Positions 32,998-36,899 of a stretch of DNA of 36,899 bases are shown in pieces. The notes beneath the pieces were generated by a model. That model worked only from the letters and a program-made list of their open reading frames with translations. It was not told where the DNA came from and made no database searches. The translations under genes were made by a program, and so were the position numbers. Positions within the stretch are counted from its first letter, which is position 1, and each line of letters starts with the position of its first letter. This DNA comes from Bacteroidota bacterium (GTDB taxonomy: Bacteria; Bacteroidota; Bacteroidia; Bacteroidales; F082): NCBI GenBank assembly GCA_016845105.1, contig JAERTF010000132.1:1-36899 (forward strand). The letters are read 5' to 3'.

Positions 32998-34404
32998 TCA
33001 CTTTCCGATACAAAACTTGCCAAATATATTCCCCAGCAAGTCATCAGTAGTAATCTCGCCAGTTATGGTGCCAAGTTCATGAAGAGCCTGTCTTATATCA
33101 ATTGCAATTAAATCTGTAGTAATGTCGTTATTAAAACCTTCCTCAACTTGCTCGATTGCTTCATTCGCATTAACCAAAGCTTGATAATGTCTCGAATTAC
33201 TTACGATAACATCGTTCGAAATATTGAACTTCTTAACAGTATTAACCAATGCATCAGTTAGTAATTGTATATTTTCCTTCCTTTTAGCCGACACGAATAC
33301 AGTATCCAATTCTAGTATTTCCTTAATGTGGGAGGGGAGTTTGCCTAGCTGATCAATCTTATTGCCAACAAAAATAAAATGCTTCGTCTCATCCTGAATG
33401 TATTGCTTAAATTCTTCCAATACCTCTTTAACCTTTGAGTTACTGATGTTTCCAATGTCACAAACATAAAGTACTATTGTTGCTTGCTTAATCTTCTCAT
33501 AGGTTCTCTCAATTCCAATATTTTCAACAAAATCATCCGACTCTCTCAATCCCGCTGTGTCAATAAATCTAAACTTATAACCCTCTATTATAAAAGTATC
33601 CTCAATCGCATCACGAGTAGTACCAGGTATATGACTTACAATCGCTTTCTCCTCGTTTAATAAAGCATTCAGTAAAGTTGATTTTCCAACATTTGGTTTC
33701 CCTATTATGGCAACTGGAATCCCCTGTTTCATTACATTACCCAAGCTAAATGAGCTTATCAAACTTGATAGCTCCGTTTTTAGGTCACTTATCAGATTGA
33801 AAAACTGTTCTCGATCGGCAAACTCAACATCTTCTTCGCTAAAATCTAACTCCAGTTCAATCAGGGAAGCAAAGTCAATAAGCTTACTCCTGAGGTAATT
33901 AATTTTATCGCTTATGCCACCACGCATCTGCTTCATAGCCATCGAATGTGCGCTTGCCGATTGTGATGCAATTAAATCGGCAACAGCCTCAGCCTGACTT
34001 AAGTCCATTCTTCCATTAAAAAATGCTCTTAGAGTAAACTCTCCAGGTTCGGCAATTCTAGCCCCATCAGCCAAAAGTATTTCAATAATTCTTTGTTGAA
34101 TAAATTCAGAGCCATGACACGAAATCTCAATTACATCTTCGCTTGTATATGAACTGGGCCCCTTAAAGTAACTTATTAATACTTCATCAATTATAGTTTC
34201 ATCCGACACAAAGTTCCCAAAATATAACTTGTGACTTTCAATATTCTCAACCGTCATATTTTTGTTAACCGGATGAAAATGTTTCAAACAAAAGAGTAAA
34301 CTATTTGGCCCCGATAATCTAATAACCGAAATAGCTCCCGAACCTGCCGGTGTTGCAATGGCAATTATTGTATCATCGTTGTAACCTGTTGATTTATTGA
34401 GCAT
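32998..34404 (-). CDS. mnmE: tRNA modification GTPase MnmE
   Basis: 468 residues, normal length. N-terminal folate-binding domain (DDTIIAIATPAGSGAISVIRLSG). Helical domain with the inserted G domain: GKPNVGKSTLLNALL (G1), GTTRDAIED (G2), DTAGLRE (G3), GNKIDQ (G4). The C-terminus is FCIGK, whose Cys is the conserved end of the family. With MnmG it installs 5-carboxymethylaminomethyl or taurinomethyl-type modification at U34 of certain tRNAs. Convergent with the VOC gene, divergent from sucD. Confidence 0.97.
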   Translation of the reverse strand: MLNKSTGYNDDTIIAIATPAGSGAISVIRLSGPNSLLFCLKHFHPVNKNMTVENIESHKLYFGNFVSDETIIDEVLISYFKGPSSYTSEDVIEISCHGSEFIQQRIIEILLADGARIAEPGEFTLRAFFNGRMDLSQAEAVADLIASQSASAHSMAMKQMRGGISDKINYLRSKLIDFASLIELELDFSEEDVEFADREQFFNLISDLKTELSSLISSFSLGNVMKQGIPVAIIGKPNVGKSTLLNALLNEEKAIVSHIPGTTRDAIEDTFIIEGYKFRFIDTAGLRESDDFVENIGIERTYEKIKQATIVLYVCDIGNISNSKVKEVLEEFKQYIQDETKHFIFVGNKIDQLGKLPSHIKEILELDTVFVSAKRKENIQLLTDALVNTVKKFNISNDVIVSNSRHYQALVNANEAIEQVEEGFNNDITTDLIAIDIRQALHELGTITGEITTDDLLGNIFGKFCIGK

Positions 34405-34435
34405 AACTTCACAATTTATAAACTTTGCTAAATAA

Positions 34436-34443
34436 CAAAAATA
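34436..34443 (-). promoter_or_regulatory. Candidate -7 box for mnmE
   Basis: Minus-strand TATTTTTG is an exact TAnnTTTG match 31 nt upstream of the ATG. The -33 element is not clear. Confidence 0.45.
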
Positions 34444-34477
34444 GTATTTTATTTTTTTTAGTTGTTTAAAAACATAT

Positions 34478-34485
34478 TACATTTG
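34478..34485 (+). promoter_or_regulatory. Candidate -7 box for sucD
   Basis: TACATTTG is an exact TAnnTTTG match, 34 nt before the sucD ATG. A T-rich stretch stands in the -33 position. Confidence 0.5.
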
Positions 34486-34519
34486 CCAATCAATTGGATT
34501 AACACTAATATTAATTTCT

Positions 34520-35389
34520 ATGAGCGTACTAGTTAACAAAGATTCTAAAATAATTGTACAAGGATTTACAGGTAGTGAAGGAACCTTTCACGCCGGACAA
34601 ATGATTGATTATGGAACAAATGTAGTAGGAGGCGTAACACCTGGTAAAGGAGGACAATCTCATCTTAATAAACCTGTTTTTAATACAGTTAAGGAAGCCG
34701 TAAGCGAAACAGGAGCAAATGTTAGTTTAATTTTTGTACCACCTGCTTTTGCAGGCGATGCAATTATGGAAGCTGCCGAAGCTGGCATTAAGGTTATTGT
34801 TTGTATTACCGAAGGAATTCCTACCAACGACATGGTTCAGGTAAAAGAATATCTAGCTGATAAAGATTCACGATTGATCGGACCTAACTGTCCGGGAGTA
34901 ATTACACCAGGCGAAGCAAAAGTGGGTATTATGCCCGGCTTTATACATAAAAAAGGTGTAGTGGGAATTGTGTCACGATCCGGAACTTTAACATATGAAG
35001 CAGTTGATCAGTTAACGAAAGTTGGTTTGGGCCAAACTACAGCTATAGGAATAGGTGGCGATCCAATTATAGGAACCACAACCAAGGAAGCTGTCGAATT
35101 ATTCATGAACGATCCAGAAACTAAGGGAATTGTTATGATAGGTGAAATTGGTGGTAATATGGAAGCCAATGCAGCACTTTGGGTAAAAGAACATGGTACA
35201 AAACCGGTTGTAGGATTTATCGCTGGTGCAACAGCACCTCCGGGACGGACCATGGGGCATGCTGGTGCAATTATTGGTGGAAAAGCCGATACTGCCCAAG
35301 CAAAGAAAGAGATTCTAACCGATTGCGGAATTCATGTTGTTAATTCCCCGGCTGATATTGGAAAAAAGATGGCTGAATTGTTGAAATAG
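34520..35389 (+). CDS. sucD: Succinate-CoA ligase alpha subunit
   Basis: 289 residues, the usual length. CoA-binding N-terminal domain with [21 protein letters not shown] and [10 protein letters not shown], then [23 protein letters not shown], and the C-terminal ligase domain with [13 protein letters not shown]. His247 in GHAG is the phosphorylated catalytic residue. Works in the TCA cycle, interconverting succinyl-CoA and succinate with ADP or GDP phosphorylation. The beta subunit gene sucC is not beside it; the gene stands alone between its own promoter and terminator. Confidence 0.97.
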   Translation: MSVLVNKDSKIIVQGFTGSEGTFHAGQMIDYGTNVVGGVTPGKGGQSHLNKPVFNTVKEAVSETGANVSLIFVPPAFAGDAIMEAAEAGIKVIVCITEGIPTNDMVQVKEYLADKDSRLIGPNCPGVITPGEAKVGIMPGFIHKKGVVGIVSRSGTLTYEAVDQLTKVGLGQTTAIGIGGDPIIGTTTKEAVELFMNDPETKGIVMIGEIGGNMEANAALWVKEHGTKPVVGFIAGATAPPGRTMGHAGAIIGGKADTAQAKKEILTDCGIHVVNSPADIGKKMAELLK

Positions 35390-35414
35390 TCACACACAAA
35401 ATATACAATTAATA

Positions 35415-35444
35415 AAAGGGAGTATTTTTTACTTCCTTTTTTTT
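35415..35444 (+). terminator. Rho-independent terminator of sucD
   Basis: AAAGGGAGTA (35415-35424), a 5-nt loop and TACTTCCTTT (35430-35439), one G-T pair in the stem, run into a T-tract to 35444. It starts about 26 nt after the stop codon. Confidence 0.8.
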
Positions 35445-35523
35445 ATGGGCGGTTATTCCTGCCTACATAAAAATTACGGCAGGCATACCGGGCTTTTTAT
35501 TTAAGTTGTTTCATCCCATATGT

Positions 35524-35579
35524 ATTTATGTAAGTAGTGCGGGTGCTTCGTTCCTCAGCATCCACCAACTAACATAAAT
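35524..35579. repeat. Nested inverted repeat between sucD and trmD
   Basis: Outer arms ATTTATGT (35524-35531) and ACATAAAT (35572-35579) enclose an inner pair GGTGCT / AGCATCC (35542-35563). A further short inverted repeat CCTGCC / GGCAGG sits near 35470-35495. These fill the 238-bp convergent gap with the sucD terminator. Possibly a trmD terminator or an extragenic palindromic element. Confidence 0.45.
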
Positions 35580-35627
35580 AACATCGGTATTTCAACAAGC
35601 TACCATTTCAAACCCTACCGCAAAAAA

Positions 35628-36302
35628 TTATTCCATCATCTCAGGTCGTCTTTCTTCGGTTCGCTTAACCGATTGTTCATATTTCCATTCTTCAATCTTA
35701 TGCTGATTACCCGAAAGCAATATATCGGGTACTTTCCAGCCTTGAAATTCCCTGGGTTTCGTATAAACCGGAGGGGCAACCATATTGTTTTGAAATGAGT
35801 CGCTCAAGGCACTAACCTCATTTCCAATAACACCGGGTATTAGTCTAACAAGTCCATCCGTAATAACGGCTGCTGCCAACTCACCACCCGAGAGTACATA
35901 GTTACCAATCGAAATCTCTTTGGTGATAATATGTTCCCTAATTCTTTCATCAATACCCTTGTAATGACCACAAAGAATAATTACATTATTTAATAGCGAC
36001 AATGAGTTTGCCATGGGCTGATTGAATAGTTCACCATCGGGACTAGTGTAAATTATCTGATCATAATCACGCTCCTTTTGCAGTTCTTCAATGCAAGCTA
36101 CAATGGGTTCAATCATCATTACCATTCCTGCACCTCCCGAAAAAGCATAATCATCAACTTTTTTATGTTTATCCTTTGTATAATCACGCAACTGATGTAG
36201 GTTTATTTCTACTAGTTTTTTTTCCTTCGCTCGCTTTACAATCGAATGATCAAAAGGACCTTCAAACATCTCAGGAAATATGGTAATAATATCTATGCGC
36301 AT
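35628..36302 (-). CDS. trmD: tRNA (guanine-37-N1)-methyltransferase
   Basis: 224 residues, close to the bacterial norm. N-terminus [21 protein letters not shown], then [24 protein letters not shown], the trefoil-knot SAM site [12 protein letters not shown] and the [15 protein letters not shown] loop. The C-terminal domain has [19 protein letters not shown]. Forms m1G37 next to the anticodon to prevent frameshifting. It is not beside rpsP/rimM/rplS as in many bacteria. It lies just downstream of rnpB on the same strand, with the heptamer-repeat hairpin between. Confidence 0.97.
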   Translation of the reverse strand: MRIDIITIFPEMFEGPFDHSIVKRAKEKKLVEINLHQLRDYTKDKHKKVDDYAFSGGAGMVMMIEPIVACIEELQKERDYDQIIYTSPDGELFNQPMANSLSLLNNVIILCGHYKGIDERIREHIITKEISIGNYVLSGGELAAAVITDGLVRLIPGVIGNEVSALSDSFQNNMVAPPVYTKPREFQGWKVPDILLSGNQHKIEEWKYEQSVKRTEERRPEMME

Positions 36303-36324
36303 TTATTAGGTTTTTAGTAATTAG

Positions 36325-36412
36325 TCTTTGGTCTTTGGTCTTTGGTCGTTAGTTTTTGATATGGTCATCACCAAAGACTAAAGACCAAAGACCAAAGACC
36401 AAAGACCAAAGA
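36325..36412. repeat. Heptamer repeat arrays in inverted orientation
   Basis: Three tandem TCTTTGG copies (36325-36345) face six tandem CCAAAGA copies, one of them CTAAAGA (36371-36412), across a 25-nt spacer. The arms can pair over about 21 bp, and register shifts are possible. It sits between the rnpB terminator and the trmD start codon at 36302. Confidence 0.85.
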
Positions 36413-36413
36413 C

Positions 36414-36421
36414 AAAAAAAA
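36414..36421 (-). terminator. T8 tract ending rnpB
   Basis: On the minus strand eight T residues follow directly after the 3' strand of the rnpB P1 helix, so P1 plus this tract forms an intrinsic terminator. Confidence 0.6.
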
Positions 36422-36790
36422 CAGACCAATAAGCGGGATTCTGTAAACCAATTAATTGGCCTTCCATCATTTATCTACATTACATGTCGCCATGCAACTT
36501 TAGCAATCTACCCTCCGGCATCAGGCGAGCAGCCCTTATTCTGTTTTCACAGAAATTGCCGGTATATTTGATCTTGCAGCCCCTAAGGTTTACCCCTCTG
36601 CAATGTTACCATTACACAGTGTGAGCTCTTACCTCACATTTTCACCTTTTCCCCTGCCAAAGACAAGGGTAGTTATTTTCTGTGGCACTTGCTGTATCCG
36701 TTTAAAACGAACCCTTCCCGCTAGGAAGTAAGGTGCTCTGTGCTGTCCCGACTTTCCTCCCCGAATAATACGAAGCGATGGAATAGTCTG
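36422..36790 (-). ncRNA. rnpB: RNase P RNA, class A
   Basis: About 369 nt. On the minus strand the universal core is present: GAGGAAAGTCGGGACAGCA, CACAGAA..., the GGTAAGAGCTCAC region, GGTAAACC, and the 3' ACAGAATCCCGCTTATTGG. The ends CAGACTA (5') and TTGGTCTG (3') pair as a 7-bp P1. P4 reads AAGUCGGG against CCCGCUU with the conserved bulged U, instead of the common CCGG/CCGG version; both strands have changed together. The RNA is the catalytic part of RNase P, which matures tRNA 5' ends. Exact ends are inferred from P1. Confidence 0.95.
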
Positions 36791-36802
36791 TTAATTTCGT
36801 AG

Positions 36803-36810
36803 CAAAACTA
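36803..36810 (-). promoter_or_regulatory. Candidate -7 box for rnpB
   Basis: Minus-strand TAGTTTTG matches TAnnTTTG and lies 12 nt before the inferred 5' end of rnpB. The remaining sequence to the window end is AT-rich with no recognisable feature. Confidence 0.45.
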
Positions 36811-36899
36811 CAAATAATAGATTAGTATAATTAATATTGAAAATCATTTCTCAATAGAATTAAATTAATTGCATAAGACTTGAACATAAAAATATATAT

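Noticed and set aside
36356-36571. A 71-codon plus-strand reading frame
   Set aside because: It crosses the heptamer repeats and is antisense to rnpB.

Overview
The window looks like chromosomal DNA of a low-GC member of the Bacteroidota, probably a free-living or marine Bacteroidales/Marinilabiliales-type organism. The signs are AT-rich DNA, promoters built on the TAnnTTTG -7 box, few Shine-Dalgarno sites, a protein with a type IX secretion (T9SS) C-terminal domain, a GLPGLI-like domain, a MacB/FtsX-type ABC permease of the Bacteroidota kind, and a class A RNase P RNA. I cannot name a genus from the sequence.

Region by region. (1) 1-4768, minus strand: a metalloid/thiol operon reading arsR, a small thioredoxin-fold protein, ArsF-like, ArsG-like (CcdA/DsbD-type permease), a CSC-motif permease (ArsP/YraQ type), a membrane-anchored thioredoxin, a cysteine-rich lipoprotein and an outer-membrane beta-barrel cut by the window edge. 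A perfect inverted repeat overlaps its promoter and start codon. (2) 4830-6602: secreted C69 dipeptidase. (3) 6763-13867, plus strand: ywbE, a small membrane protein, a PNGase F-type glycoamidase, an AraC/GyrI regulator and a terminator, then a lipoprotein esterase, a divergent Nramp-family transporter and a GH125 alpha-mannosidase. PNGase F and GH125 together suggest N-glycan use. (4) 13972-20913, minus strand: a 1651-residue head-to-tail double UvrA without UvrB-binding domains, preceded by a TetM/EF-G-like GTPase. These look like a two-gene drug or DNA-adduct tolerance operon. (5) 21027-24343, plus strand: a cytoplasmic molybdopterin oxidoreductase and a fused iron-sulfur/membrane-anchor subunit. 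(6) 24391-27997, minus strand: a T9SS-secreted L-domain-like repeat protein, a class V PLP enzyme and a CopD-like membrane protein. (7) 28262-30655: ABC permease, then about 430 bp of tandem 122-bp palindromic repeats. (8) 31156-32882: an arsM-arsR operon with its own operator, divergent from a VOC-fold protein. (9) 32998-36810: housekeeping genes mnmE, sucD, trmD and rnpB, with hairpin-forming repeats between them.

Two arsenic-type loci with different operators lie about 27 kb apart. One is predicted to move or reduce organoarsenicals or metals across the envelope, the other to methylate arsenite. No canonical arsB/acr3/arsC is visible. The best candidates for something little described are the tandem UvrA2-like protein with its GTPase partner, and the eight-gene arsR...beta-barrel operon. 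No CRISPR array, tRNA, transposase or phage gene was recognised.
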